Below, piece by piece: positions 1 to 10,575 of a stretch of DNA of 64,000 nt. Under the pieces are notes generated by a model that ran no database searches, was not told the DNA's origin, and saw only the letters and a list, made by a program, of their open reading frames with translations. Origin of the DNA: an uncultured Clostridium sp. (GTDB lineage Bacteria > Bacillota > Clostridia > Lachnospirales > Lachnospiraceae). The stretch spans positions 54,770-118,769 of the forward strand of contig CAMYAO010000006.1 in assembly GCA_947253885.1 (NCBI GenBank), in the 5' to 3' direction. The position numbers were made by a program, and so were the translations under genes. Numbering within the stretch: position 1 is the stretch's first letter; every line of letters starts with the position of its first letter.

Positions 1-2
1 CT

Positions 3-3000
3 ATTGCACTGCTGGCTCTTTATGGGAAAACGGTTGCAAGATTCAGTGAGAACTCAAAGTTTTTAATTAATCTGCCTTTATTTAACCGTTCCTCAGAGTA
101 TCCTGGAATGGAAAATGCAGTAGCAGATTTTACAAAGCTTCTTCTTATGGAATTTGATTACAGTGAGAAACGGAATTTTAAAGATGAGATATATAAAGTA
201 AAAGAAGAATTTCAAGAGAATATACGCCATAACGATTATTCCGGCATTGATGTTCAGAGAGAATTCTTAAAACAGCACAGGGAGGAACAGATTGTTGCAC
301 CAATCGTATTTTCCTGTAATCTGGGGGTGCCTTTGCTTAGTGAAGAATTCTTAAATACATTTGGAAATATTTCCTATATGATTTCACAGACACCGCAGGT
401 ATGGCTGGATTTTCAGCTTTTTGATAACAATGGTGGACTTCTCATGATATGGGATGGTGTGGAGAAAGTATTTGAAGGAAATGTACTTGATGAAATGTTT
501 GGAGTATTTACACGACTTCTTGAAAATGCAGTAAATATGGAAAGCTGGACAGAAGAACTTGATACGGATATCAGTAATCAGTTAAAGATTCGTAAGCAGT
601 TTGAAATAAGTGATCCGGAAAAAACAGCAAGCCTCATGCATAAAGACTTTTTTGACAATGCAGAAAAAATGCCGGATGCGGTTGCTCTCATTGACAGTAC
701 TGGCGTCAGTGTTACATATAAAGAACTTAGAACAGATGCACTTAAAACAGCCGCAGCTCTTACAGAACTTGGAATTGGTGTAGGTTCTAAGGTAGGAGTA
801 TGCTTAAAAAGAGGAAGAGAGCAGATTGCTTCCGTATTGGGAATACTTGCGACTGGAGCAGCATATGTAACGATTGGTTATGGGCAACCACTTGAAAGAA
901 GAAGAGCAATCTGTAGTTTAGCAGATATTCACGTTGTGATTACGGATAATGAAGAGGCAGGGAATCTTCCAGAGCAGGTAAAAGCATTATTAATAGAGGA
1001 GATAGAAGAAAAAGTTCCGATTTCAGAAATCTCTGATATACCGGTAGAAAGTCTTGCTTACATTATATTCACTTCCGGTTCAACAGGGGTGCCGAAGGGA
1101 GTTCAGATTACCCATAGGGCAGCCATGAATACAATTAAAACAATCAATGAAATGTATTATGTTTCCGAAAAGGATGCGGTATTGCAGGTTTCCGCAATGG
1201 ATTTTGATCTTTCTGTCTATGATATATTTGGTCTTCTTAGTGCTGGTGGAAAAGTTGTTCTCATTCCGCAGGGAAGTGAAGTTAATGCAAAGGAATTGAA
1301 TTCCAGATGCGAAAAGTATAACATTACCATCTGGAATTCAGTTCCGGCACTTTTGGATATGATGCTGATTGCAGCGGAGGACACTCAGGCGATTAATCAT
1401 AATTTGAGACTTGCGCTTGTAAGTGGGGACTGGATTCCGGTTGACTTGCCAAAAAGATTTACCTCATATGCAGTTTCAGGAACTTTTGTGTCTTTGGGAG
1501 GCGCAACAGAAGGTTCCATATGGTCGAATTATTACGAAGTGCAACAGACATTTTCTGATACATACCGTTCCATTCCTTATGGTCATCCATTGAAAAACCA
1601 GAGGTATCGTGTAGTAAATGACAGAAGTGAGGATTGCCCGGATTATGTGCGTGGTGAACTTTGGATTGGTGGGGAAGGTGTTGCCTCAGGCTACATCGGG
1701 AATGAAGCGGAGACAAAAAAGCATTTTCTTTCCATTGACGGAGTAAATTGGTATAGAACAGGTGATTATGGTTTGTTCTGGTCGGATGGAACGATTGAAT
1801 TTATGGGAAGAATGGATCATCAGATTAAGCTTCGTGGACATAGAATTGAGACAGAGGAAATCGAAAGTAACTTTCTTAAAAATCCAAAGGTCGCACAGGC
1901 GGTTGTATTGCCGGTAGGTGAAAACAGAGTAGAGCACTTAGCGGCATTTATTGTACCGGGTGATGTTTTAGGGAGAACGGAGAAAGCCCATGCGGATATT
2001 GTATATCCCTTGGAAAAAACAGCGGACTGTTCAGAACCGACGGAAGAGGAAGTTCGTAGATTGACAGCCGGATATGTTGTCGGATTCTTTGAAAAGTTAA
2101 ATATAAGCTTTCATATCGGGAATGTGTTTTCTTTTGATGCAGAATGTGAAAAAGCAGGCATAGCGGCAGCCTATAGACCGCTTGTAGCAGCATGGCTGGA
2201 TTTGCTTGCAGAGGAAAAAATAATTGCGAAAAGCGGAAATAGCTGTTACAAAATAACGGGAGACGTTTCAAACTTAAAAAAAGATACTTCTTTAAAAGCG
2301 TATGATGAATTGGCGAAAAATATCATGAAAGATGTTGGCAGTATTGTAACGGGAGAAGTTAATTCCGTAGAAGCGATACTGGGAAATAAGAAGTTTAATA
2401 TTCAGAATTTTGTATCAGAACAGCCCGGCGCGGTACAGAAGAAAGAATTTGTTATAGAAGTCGCAGAAGAGTTCTTGAAAAAAACGAGTACAAATGGAAA
2501 GGCTGTTCATGTATTTATACTTGGCGCAAGGGATTGTGTAAGCATTTTGAGATTGGTTGACAGAATTTCTGATACAAACGTAAAATTCACAGTGGCTGAT
2601 ACTTCAAAGGTATATCTTGAAGGACTTAAAAATATTAGAAATATAGATACCATAGAGTACAGGAAAATCGAAGAAGAGAAGTTTACCAAAAACAGTATGG
2701 CAGAAAGAATTGATCTTGTAATTTCATTTGATTATCTGCATCAGCTTGCTAATGTTGAAAAAATGTTCTGCAGGCTAAGAGAAGTGATTACGGATGGTGG
2801 TATGCTGCTCTTTTCGGAGGTTACAGAAAATTCCTCTATTCAGCTTGTAACAACAGCTATATTGGAGGAAGGATTCTCAAAGTATACGGACAGAAGAAAA
2901 GGCACATTAAAGCCATTGTTATCAGAGTGTGAATGGACAGAATATCTAAAAAATACAGGTTTTACAGACGCTTTAGTGTTTTGTCCGGTTTCCAATGTGA

Positions 3001-6000
3001 TGAAGCAGAAAGTATTTGTAGCTTTTAATGTGAATAAGAAAGAAAAGCTTGAACTGGAAGAGGTGGTTTCCTGTATTTCGGAATATGTTCCAGAATATAT
3101 GGTTCCAAAGTTTGTATTTATTATGGATCATATTCCGATTACTGCAAACGGAAAAATAAACAGAAAAGAGCTTTTGAACTGTGTTGCGGATTTAAAGGAA
3201 AATATTAAAAAAACGCTCCCCGAAGGTGTCGCGGAGAAGCAGATAGCTTCTGTATGGAAGCAGATTTTAAAGGCGTCTCAAATATATATGGAAGATGATT
3301 TTTATCTTTTAGGTGGAGATTCCCTTCTGGCAGTCAGATTGAAAACAATATTGAAAAAGGAGCTTGGTTATGACATTTCGCTGGAGATAATATTCAAAAA
3401 CTCGAGATTTGCAGATTTTGTAAATGCTGTAAAAGAAAATGGAAAAAAACAGAAAAGCAGTGAAACTCTTCCACAGGTCATTTATAATCCTGCAGATGCA
3501 TATGAGCCATTTCCACTTACCGATGTTCAGAATGCATACTGGATAGGCAGAAAAGGTGGCTATGACTTAGGTGATGTCTCATCCCATTGCTACTTTGAAA
3601 TGGATTGTAGCAGCATACCGGTAAATGAACTGGAGGAAGCCTGGAACAGGCTTATTTCAATGCATGGAATGATGAGAGCAGTGGTTCTTCCGGATGGTAG
3701 CAGTCAGAAAATATTAGAAAAGGTTCCGAGGTATCATATGATATCTGCAGAGTGTGAAGAGGAAAATGTAGATAATTTTGTAAAGAACATCAGAAACATG
3801 ATGTCCTCACAAAGGTATGATTCATCCGTATGGCCCTTATTTGAAGTAAGAGTTACTTATTATAACAGCAATAAGTCCATGAGGCTTCATTTGAGTTTTG
3901 ATAATATAGTATTTGATGGATTCAGTATTTTCCAACTCTTTCGGCAGTGGAAAAAGTTGTGGGAAGGCAAGGACATTTCAGTATGCAAAAAGCTGACCTA
4001 CCGCGATTATGTTCTTGCTCAGGAAAAGATACGGGCAACGAATCAGTATGAAAGAGATCTCGAATACTGGAGAGAAAAGGTAAAAACCATATATCCGGCT
4101 CCGTCACTTCCGATAAAGGAAAATTGCAAGGAGGGTAAGTTTACAAGATATGAATTTGCTCTTGGGGATAACGATTGGAAAAAAATAGAAAAAATATGTG
4201 TGAAAAATCATATAACACTTCCGGTTGTACTTATGAGTGCGTATAGTGAGGTGCTTGCAAGATATAGCAGTGATAGAAGGTTTACATTGAATCTTACCAG
4301 ATTTCAGAAGCTTCCTCTTGACCCAGAGGTGGAAGAGCTCATTGGTGATTTTACAACACTTACATTGCTGGAGATAGATTTTAAGGGTAAGGAATCATTT
4401 CTGGAACGTTGTAAGGCTGTTGCGAACCAGCTTCACAAGGATATGGAACATTCCCTTGTAAGTGGAGTAGAGGTGGAACGAGAACTTGCAAAGATCACCG
4501 GGAAGAGTGATGTAACGATGCCGGTGGTTTTTACAAGTGGAATAGGGATTCAAGGAGAAAACCAGGAAAATGCATACTTTGGTGAGATTATCTATGGTGA
4601 ATCGCAGACACCCCAGGTATGGCTTGATAATCAGGTGTCCATTCAGAATGGAAAACTGCTGATTTCTTGGGATGCTGTAAAAAACATGTTCCCGGAAGGC
4701 CTTGTGGATGACATGTTTGAGGAATATAAGTTACTTCTTTCATCTCTTACAGATGAATCGGTATTCACAAAAAAGGCATCTAATCTCTTAGATGTAAAGA
4801 CAGTTTATAAAATAGAAACAGAAAATAATGTAATTAGTGAAAATATCAGGAAAGAAAACTTTGTAGATACCTTTCGAAGAAATGCAGAAAAATATCCGTT
4901 AAAGACAGCCCTCTGGACAAAGGGAAATGTTTTAACATACAAAGAATTAGATGATTATACGGATAGAATAGCCGCAGGACTTATTTCTAAGGGGGTAAAA
5001 GTAAATGACACCGTGGCAGTGATTATGGAAAAGGGAATGAACCAGATTGCAGGAGCGCTTGCTATTTTAAAAGCAGGAGCATGCTATGTGCCTGTTGACA
5101 TGCATAATCCGGAAAAACGTATTAGAGGTATTCTTCATAAGAGTAATACCATATTTGCAGTTACTGATAAAGACAGCGAAAATCGTGTGAAGAATTTAGA
5201 TGGTCTGGTAAGTATATTTACCTGTGAAGAGCTTTCGGATGTATCAGCGGAAGGTGTAATATTTCCGGAGATTTCACCAGGTGCATCAGCGTATATTATA
5301 TTTACCTCCGGTTCAACTGGAGATCCGAAGGGCGTTGAAATCAGTCATGCTTCAGCAATGAACACAATACGAGATATAAATGAACGATTTGGCATAAATA
5401 AAAATGATGGAACGATTATGCTCTCAAATCTTAACTTTGACTTGTCCGTCTATGATATTTTTGGAATGTTTTTCTGTGGCGGACATATCGTGGTGCCGGA
5501 TTTTGAGAAAGCAAAGGACCCAGTGCATTGGATGGATATACTTATCAGAGGAAAAGTCACTGTGTGGAATACAGTACCGGCATTTATGCAGATGATGGTG
5601 GAGTACGATATGACGGGAACTAGAAAAAGAGATACGTCACTTCGAATTGTTTTACTAAGCGGTGACTGGATACCAGTGGATTTGCCAGATAAAATTACGA
5701 AACTTTTTGGGAATATTACAAAGGTAAGTCTTGGTGGAGCTACAGAGGCGTCTATATGGTCTAACTATTTTGTAATTCCAGAGGATATTCCGAAAGACTG
5801 GAAATCAATACCGTATGGAAAACCGCTGACAAATCAGGGATTTATTATTTTAAACAGTGAGATGGAAAGAGTTCCTGTGTGGGTACCGGGGGAACTCTAC
5901 ATAAGCGGTCACGGTGTTGCGAAAGGCTATGTGAATAAAAAAGAAAAGACAAATGCATCATTTATAAGTATTCCTAGAACAGAGGGAATCGTTTACAAAA

Positions 6001-7736
6001 CAGGTGATTACGGAAGATATCTTCCAGATGGAAATATACAGTTTCTTGGAAGATTAGACAATCAGGTCAAAAAAGGTGGACATCGTATTGAACTTGGGGA
6101 AATTGAATCCAATTTTAACAAGATTCCGGGGGTAAAACAGGGGGTTGTCACATTTAAGAAAGAGGGAGCAGGGTCACTTATCGCTCATGTTATATGTGAA
6201 AAGGAATCGGCAGCATTGATTGAAACAAAGGGGACTGTAATGGAAGAAACGTTGCCTCCGAAGAATGTCAGAGGAGTTACAGCAGAAACGGCGGATATAG
6301 TAAGTAAGATAGAGAATATTGCGGTAAATAGCATAGGGAAAGACTTTAAGGACTGGGGGATTCTCGATTATCTTGAAGAAAAACATACGGTAGAGGATGT
6401 GATAAGTCACTTTGGGATAAAACCTGAATTTGAGGGATTGATAAGAAATGAGCTTAGGGTGTTAGCTGGCGCAAATGTTATTGCAGAATCAGAAGGCCAC
6501 TTTATGACAATAAACAAAAATAGAGTGTTGCCGGAGAAAGAGAAGCTTTTCGAGAGGTTGGAAAGAGCGAAGAATACAAGGTGGGAAATCTTGAAGGGTA
6601 GTAAAGACATCAGAAAACTTATGGCAGACAGAAGAGAAGATTTTATTTACCCGGAAGAATTGAACCAGTTTGTCGTGTCGGATGAAATACATTCAGAGAT
6701 GCTTGAATTTATAAATTATTTTTCCCAAAAGTCTCTTGACAGCGTGTTGGAAATTGCGTCAAGAACAGAAAATCATACTAACGAATATGCGAAACTTTTA
6801 TCGAATACAAGAACTTATTTGTATTGTGATGAATCTCTATCAATGCTTGAGCGAAGACAGAAAGAGTCTGTTTGTGAACGGATTGCGTATCATGTATACA
6901 ATCCGGAAACCAGGGCAACGATTGGTGAAATACCATGGCACAGCCAGTCGTTGATCATAGCAGAGAATACGCTGCATCGGTTTAAAAACCTGGATCATGT
7001 ATTGAGCAATTTAAAAGAGCTTCTTTTGCCCGGTGGATGTGTGCTGATTATGGAAAATATGGTAAATTCGCCTCTTATGCTTGAAACAGTCGCATACTTT
7101 GAGGAAGGGTACAGCTCTATGACAGATGCGAGAGCGAAAAGCTGTCTGCCTTTACTTCGTGGAGAAGAATGGAAAGAATATGCGCTCAGAAACGGGTATA
7201 AAAATGTATATTTTTACTTAAATGATGAAGAGGAAAGGAAAACAGGAAATAACATTATTCTTCTTGAAGCACCGGATACTCTCTATGAAGTTAATACTGA
7301 ATATTTAAAAAACGAGCTTTCAAAGTATGTTCCATCATATATGCTTCCGGAACATTACGTTGCCTACGAGGAATTTCCTTTGAATGGAAATGGAAAAATT
7401 GACAGAGAGAAAATGAAGCAGATTACAGTAAATAATAATTATGCAGTTCGAGAAATTATGAAACCAGAAACCAATATGGAAAAGTGTATTGCTCAAATCT
7501 GGTCAGAATTATTAAAGTGCGAGGACATCAGTGTTACAAACGGTTTCTTTGAGCTTGGGGGAGATTCACTCAAGGCGATAAAATTTGTAAATCAATTAAA
7601 GGAAAAAACTGGGCATCAGATTTCGCTGCAATTAATAGCTACATATCCTGTGCTAAAAGATCTTGCTGCAAATATAAAGGAAGATGTCAAAGAAGCGGAC
7701 GATGAAGAATGGGATGAAGTAGAAGAAATTTTATAA
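3..7736 (+). CDS. NRPS, two Cys-type heterocyclization modules (5' partial): Cy-A-PCP-Cy-A-PCP
   Basis: The reading frame is open at the window edge, so the true start and the front of the first cyclization (Cy) domain lie to the left. Order seen: Cy end (to about 600), A1 with core motif FTSGSTG near 1070, MT-like insert about 1950-3000, A10 GKINRK near 3155, PCP1 GGDS near 3315, Cy2 with DNIVFDGFS (the DxxxxDxxS heterocyclization signature) near 3900, A2 with FTSGSTG near 5305, second insert about 6150-7250, PCP2 GGDS near 7560. Read by the PheA numbering, both A domains give the code DLYNLSLIWK, the cysteine code of HMWP2-type enzymes. The enzyme should therefore condense and cyclize two cysteines to thiazolines. 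No thioesterase or reductase release domain follows PCP2; the protein ends in an acidic tail. The first in-window ATG is at 108. The next gene starts 21 bases downstream, suggesting one operon. Confidence 0.93.
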   Translation: MALLALYGKTVARFSENSKFLINLPLFNRSSEYPGMENAVADFTKLLLMEFDYSEKRNFKDEIYKVKEEFQENIRHNDYSGIDVQREFLKQHREEQIVAPIVFSCNLGVPLLSEEFLNTFGNISYMISQTPQVWLDFQLFDNNGGLLMIWDGVEKVFEGNVLDEMFGVFTRLLENAVNMESWTEELDTDISNQLKIRKQFEISDPEKTASLMHKDFFDNAEKMPDAVALIDSTGVSVTYKELRTDALKTAAALTELGIGVGSKVGVCLKRGREQIASVLGILATGAAYVTIGYGQPLERRRAICSLADIHVVITDNEEAGNLPEQVKALLIEEIEEKVPISEISDIPVESLAYIIFTSGSTGVPKGVQITHRAAMNTIKTINEMYYVSEKDAVLQVSAMDFDLSVYDIFGLLSAGGKVVLIPQGSEVNAKELNSRCEKYNITIWNSVPALLDMMLIAAEDTQAINHNLRLALVSGDWIPVDLPKRFTSYAVSGTFVSLGGATEGSIWSNYYEVQQTFSDTYRSIPYGHPLKNQRYRVVNDRSEDCPDYVRGELWIGGEGVASGYIGNEAETKKHFLSIDGVNWYRTGDYGLFWSDGTIEFMGRMDHQIKLRGHRIETEEIESNFLKNPKVAQAVVLPVGENRVEHLAAFIVPGDVLGRTEKAHADIVYPLEKTADCSEPTEEEVRRLTAGYVVGFFEKLNISFHIGNVFSFDAECEKAGIAAAYRPLVAAWLDLLAEEKIIAKSGNSCYKITGDVSNLKKDTSLKAYDELAKNIMKDVGSIVTGEVNSVEAILGNKKFNIQNFVSEQPGAVQKKEFVIEVAEEFLKKTSTNGKAVHVFILGARDCVSILRLVDRISDTNVKFTVADTSKVYLEGLKNIRNIDTIEYRKIEEEKFTKNSMAERIDLVISFDYLHQLANVEKMFCRLREVITDGGMLLFSEVTENSSIQLVTTAILEEGFSKYTDRRKGTLKPLLSECEWTEYLKNTGFTDALVFCPVSNVMKQKVFVAFNVNKKEKLELEEVVSCISEYVPEYMVPKFVFIMDHIPITANGKINRKELLNCVADLKENIKKTLPEGVAEKQIASVWKQILKASQIYMEDDFYLLGGDSLLAVRLKTILKKELGYDISLEIIFKNSRFADFVNAVKENGKKQKSSETLPQVIYNPADAYEPFPLTDVQNAYWIGRKGGYDLGDVSSHCYFEMDCSSIPVNELEEAWNRLISMHGMMRAVVLPDGSSQKILEKVPRYHMISAECEEENVDNFVKNIRNMMSSQRYDSSVWPLFEVRVTYYNSNKSMRLHLSFDNIVFDGFSIFQLFRQWKKLWEGKDISVCKKLTYRDYVLAQEKIRATNQYERDLEYWREKVKTIYPAPSLPIKENCKEGKFTRYEFALGDNDWKKIEKICVKNHITLPVVLMSAYSEVLARYSSDRRFTLNLTRFQKLPLDPEVEELIGDFTTLTLLEIDFKGKESFLERCKAVANQLHKDMEHSLVSGVEVERELAKITGKSDVTMPVVFTSGIGIQGENQENAYFGEIIYGESQTPQVWLDNQVSIQNGKLLISWDAVKNMFPEGLVDDMFEEYKLLLSSLTDESVFTKKASNLLDVKTVYKIETENNVISENIRKENFVDTFRRNAEKYPLKTALWTKGNVLTYKELDDYTDRIAAGLISKGVKVNDTVAVIMEKGMNQIAGALAILKAGACYVPVDMHNPEKRIRGILHKSNTIFAVTDKDSENRVKNLDGLVSIFTCEELSDVSAEGVIFPEISPGASAYIIFTSGSTGDPKGVEISHASAMNTIRDINERFGINKNDGTIMLSNLNFDLSVYDIFGMFFCGGHIVVPDFEKAKDPVHWMDILIRGKVTVWNTVPAFMQMMVEYDMTGTRKRDTSLRIVLLSGDWIPVDLPDKITKLFGNITKVSLGGATEASIWSNYFVIPEDIPKDWKSIPYGKPLTNQGFIILNSEMERVPVWVPGELYISGHGVAKGYVNKKEKTNASFISIPRTEGIVYKTGDYGRYLPDGNIQFLGRLDNQVKKGGHRIELGEIESNFNKIPGVKQGVVTFKKEGAGSLIAHVICEKESAALIETKGTVMEETLPPKNVRGVTAETADIVSKIENIAVNSIGKDFKDWGILDYLEEKHTVEDVISHFGIKPEFEGLIRNELRVLAGANVIAESEGHFMTINKNRVLPEKEKLFERLERAKNTRWEILKGSKDIRKLMADRREDFIYPEELNQFVVSDEIHSEMLEFINYFSQKSLDSVLEIASRTENHTNEYAKLLSNTRTYLYCDESLSMLERRQKESVCERIAYHVYNPETRATIGEIPWHSQSLIIAENTLHRFKNLDHVLSNLKELLLPGGCVLIMENMVNSPLMLETVAYFEEGYSSMTDARAKSCLPLLRGEEWKEYALRNGYKNVYFYLNDEEERKTGNNIILLEAPDTLYEVNTEYLKNELSKYVPSYMLPEHYVAYEEFPLNGNGKIDREKMKQITVNNNYAVREIMKPETNMEKCIAQIWSELLKCEDISVTNGFFELGGDSLKAIKFVNQLKEKTGHQISLQLIATYPVLKDLAANIKEDVKEADDEEWDEVEEIL

Positions 7737-7757
7737 AATGAGGTAAGGATTGGAAAT

Positions 7758-9983
7758 ATGGAACAAATACATAGAAAAAAAGTTATTGTATGTGGTGTTC
7801 GTTTTGGACAATTCTATTTGGAGTCTGTGAGTAAATCCGATGATTTTGAGCTTGCCGGTATATTATCTAACGGTAGTAAGGAATCAATGGAATGTGCCGG
7901 ACTCTATGGAATAAAACAATACAGCCGGGTAGAGGAGCTGCCGGAGGATATTAATATGGCATGCGTTGTTGTCAGAACAGGAGCACTTGGGGGAAAAGGG
8001 GCTGAGCTGGTGGAACAGTTAATGCAAAGAAAGATAAATGTGATTTTGGAACAGCCCATACAGACAGAAGAACTAAAATTGTGTTACAGAAATGCAATGA
8101 AGTATGGAACAGCATTTACGGTTGGAAATCTGTATGCAAATCTTAAGACGGTTCAGAAGTTTTTTTCTATAGCCGAAAAACTTATGAAGCGTCAACAGGT
8201 GCTATATGTAAATGTTAATATGGCAACACAGGTGTCATTTCCTTTGGCATATGTTTTAGCAAAATTATTTCCAAGGTGCAAAAAGGCAGTACTGACAGGG
8301 ACTAATATAACAAAATCATCCTTTGATACTGCAGAATTTATGCTGGGAGATGTACCACTTTCCGTTCGTGCCCAGAATCAGATGGAAGCCGGTTCCGGGG
8401 ATAATTACACACATTTATTTTTTGATATTTCCATTGGTTTTCCAGCGGGAACATTGATATTGACAGATATTCATGGAGCTGTGATATGGCGTGCACGTAT
8501 GACGGTTCCGGATAATATCCGGGTACCATATGAGCTTGAAAAGAAAGCCGATGAAAGCATGAGGGAAGATAGCATACGTGTGCTTTATTCCTATGAAGAT
8601 ACAAGTTATAAAAATATTCTTTCAAAAATATGGACAGAGGCAATCCATGAGGATATTGTTTATTTATCGCGATTGTCAGAGCGTAAAAACAGAAAAGAAA
8701 ATAATTATAAAAATATGCTCATACTTAAGGCGTCGGAAATGTGGCAGACTCTTACAAATGCGTTTGGATATCCTAAGAAATGTGAAAATGTGAAAAATGA
8801 ATATTGGGATATAGAGGAAATTATTTCAGAGGAATTTGAAACATTATCTATGAAAGAACGGTATGAGATGCTTGACGGCAAGAGTATAGAGAAATGTCTT
8901 GCATTAATGGATAAAGGAAGTGTTTATGCGATTCTTCGCGCATTTCAGAAGAAAGGCGTATTTTGTGAACGAAACGTCAAGTATAGCATAAATGAAATAT
9001 ATAAAATGACGGAGAGCAGACAGGAATTTTTCTTTATCCTAGATAGATGGCTTAACATTCTTCTTGAATATAAAATTATTGCAAAGGATAAGCAGAGATA
9101 TTTTCTTGAAAAAGAAATCCTTGCTAAATGCAGAGTAGATGGTATATGGCAAAGAGCGCTTCATTTGTGGACAAACAGGTTGGGAACTAAGAATGTAGGA
9201 GAATATTTTTACCAGAATGCAATGAACCTCAATGACATGCTGGAAGGGAAAGTTTCTGCAAGATATCTGCTGTTTCCAGACGGCAAGGAAGACATTGCAA
9301 ACGATTTATACAGAAATACGATGATTGCATGGTATATGAATCAGGTAATTGCAACGGCAGTAGGTAACTATTTAGCCCAAAAGGAGCATGTATCTGTTTT
9401 AGAGATAGGAGCGGGAACAGGAGCAACCACAGAGATTGTCATTAATTATATAAAACAAAAGAAACTGGATTCCAGAGTGGATAGTTATTATTTTACGGAT
9501 CTTTCTAAATATTTTCTCAATATGGCAGAAGAGAAATACGCAGAAAACCTTTATTTTCATACAGGTATTATAAATCTGGACAAAGCAGAGGATTTTGAAC
9601 AAATCAAAGATAACAGTATCGATATTATAATTGCAGCAGGTGTTTTAAATAACGTAAATCATACAGATGGTTGTCTGGAAAGATTAAAACAAAAGCTTTC
9701 GGACCGTGGAATAATCCTTATTTCGGAAGCCGTTACGGATTCGCTTCAAATGCAGATATCGCAGATTTTTATGATGCGCCCGGCAGAGGATGAACGGGGG
9801 AAAACAATGCGGACATTTATGAACGAGAGACAATGGCATACATCTTTTGAACGTGCAAAACTTGATTTAAAGTGGAGCAATCCGGGTGGTGACAGTAAGC
9901 TTGTGAAATTAGGACAAAAGGTTTTTTGTCTCGTGAAAGGAAAAGAAAATGAGAATTACACAGATTGTATACAAAGTAGATGA
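7758..9983 (+). CDS. Thiazolinyl imine reductase fused to an NRPS-type methyltransferase
   Basis: The 741-residue product has two parts. The first about 320 residues look like the PchG/Irp3 family, which reduces a carrier-bound thiazoline to a thiazolidine with NADPH: N-terminal strand VIVCGVRFGQFYLE, then a conserved EQPI stretch and the family's central region. The last about 350 residues look like the methyltransferase normally embedded in NRPS adenylation domains, including its helical lead-in and an intact SAM loop LEIGAGTGATTE near 9400. In pyochelin assembly these two activities (PchG reduction, then N-methylation by the MT in PchF) act on the same ring, so the fusion makes chemical sense. 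The gene follows the NRPS by 21 bases with GGTAAGGA upstream of ATG. It overlaps the next gene by 35 bases. Family assignment is from recognition, not from a search. Confidence 0.85.
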   Translation: MEQIHRKKVIVCGVRFGQFYLESVSKSDDFELAGILSNGSKESMECAGLYGIKQYSRVEELPEDINMACVVVRTGALGGKGAELVEQLMQRKINVILEQPIQTEELKLCYRNAMKYGTAFTVGNLYANLKTVQKFFSIAEKLMKRQQVLYVNVNMATQVSFPLAYVLAKLFPRCKKAVLTGTNITKSSFDTAEFMLGDVPLSVRAQNQMEAGSGDNYTHLFFDISIGFPAGTLILTDIHGAVIWRARMTVPDNIRVPYELEKKADESMREDSIRVLYSYEDTSYKNILSKIWTEAIHEDIVYLSRLSERKNRKENNYKNMLILKASEMWQTLTNAFGYPKKCENVKNEYWDIEEIISEEFETLSMKERYEMLDGKSIEKCLALMDKGSVYAILRAFQKKGVFCERNVKYSINEIYKMTESRQEFFFILDRWLNILLEYKIIAKDKQRYFLEKEILAKCRVDGIWQRALHLWTNRLGTKNVGEYFYQNAMNLNDMLEGKVSARYLLFPDGKEDIANDLYRNTMIAWYMNQVIATAVGNYLAQKEHVSVLEIGAGTGATTEIVINYIKQKKLDSRVDSYYFTDLSKYFLNMAEEKYAENLYFHTGIINLDKAEDFEQIKDNSIDIIIAAGVLNNVNHTDGCLERLKQKLSDRGIILISEAVTDSLQMQISQIFMMRPAEDERGKTMRTFMNERQWHTSFERAKLDLKWSNPGGDSKLVKLGQKVFCLVKGKENENYTDCIQSR

Positions 9984-10575
9984 TTTGGCAAAAGCGATGG
10001 AATGTGCTTCCAGCAAGGGACTGGCAGCCGAATATGGAAGGGAGAGAAATCCCTATAATGCATTTATATATTTTTCGGATGAGACTTTTCTGGAACTAGT
10101 GGAAAATATGGGAATCCCAAGGATGATAAAGGGAATCATGCGTATTTTTAACAGAGGATTTGTAAAAAGATTTGAACAATGGGACAATGCTGGGGAGGGA
10201 CCTCTTGGAATTGGCATTCAGGTAACGGAGTCTCAGTTATCTCAAATTGAGATGTATTTAAAGGAAAAATATCAGATAAGGAGTTTTAGACTTACAAGTA
10301 AGAGAAAAGATGTTCATAATGTGTTATTTGAAGCCAAATGTCTTTTTCCGGAAAATGTATACCTTCCGTTTTTTGTAACAAAATACAAAAATGTCAAGAA
10401 CGGGGCGTTGCACAAAAACCTCAATGGAGATAAGCAGGTAAAACATCTTAATATATCGCTGCAGAAAAAGGAATATGAGATTGTAAACGATCTTTTTTCA
10501 AGGTTTGAATTATGGAATGGGCTGGGGGCATCGATAAGAAAAGGGAATTATGATTTTGAAGTAGAAATATTATAA
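9949..10575 (+). CDS. Glyoxalase-like (VOC fold) protein
   Basis: The 208-residue protein opens with ITQIVYKVDDLAKA and later NPYNAFIYFSD, the pattern of the glyoxalase-like domain family (Glyoxalase_3 type) within the vicinal-oxygen-chelate fold. Function within the family is diverse (metal-dependent enzymes, ligand-sequestering resistance proteins), so no reaction is assigned. The start is well placed: ATG sits after GAAAGGAAAAGAAA and lies inside the end of the reductase-methyltransferase gene, an overlap implying translational coupling. As the last gene of the NRPS operon it could be a tailoring or self-protection protein; that is inference. A weak hairpin (AAAAAC/GTTTTT, 10580-10595) follows the stop. 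Confidence 0.6.
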   Translation: MRITQIVYKVDDLAKAMECASSKGLAAEYGRERNPYNAFIYFSDETFLELVENMGIPRMIKGIMRIFNRGFVKRFEQWDNAGEGPLGIGIQVTESQLSQIEMYLKEKYQIRSFRLTSKRKDVHNVLFEAKCLFPENVYLPFFVTKYKNVKNGALHKNLNGDKQVKHLNISLQKKEYEIVNDLFSRFELWNGLGASIRKGNYDFEVEIL

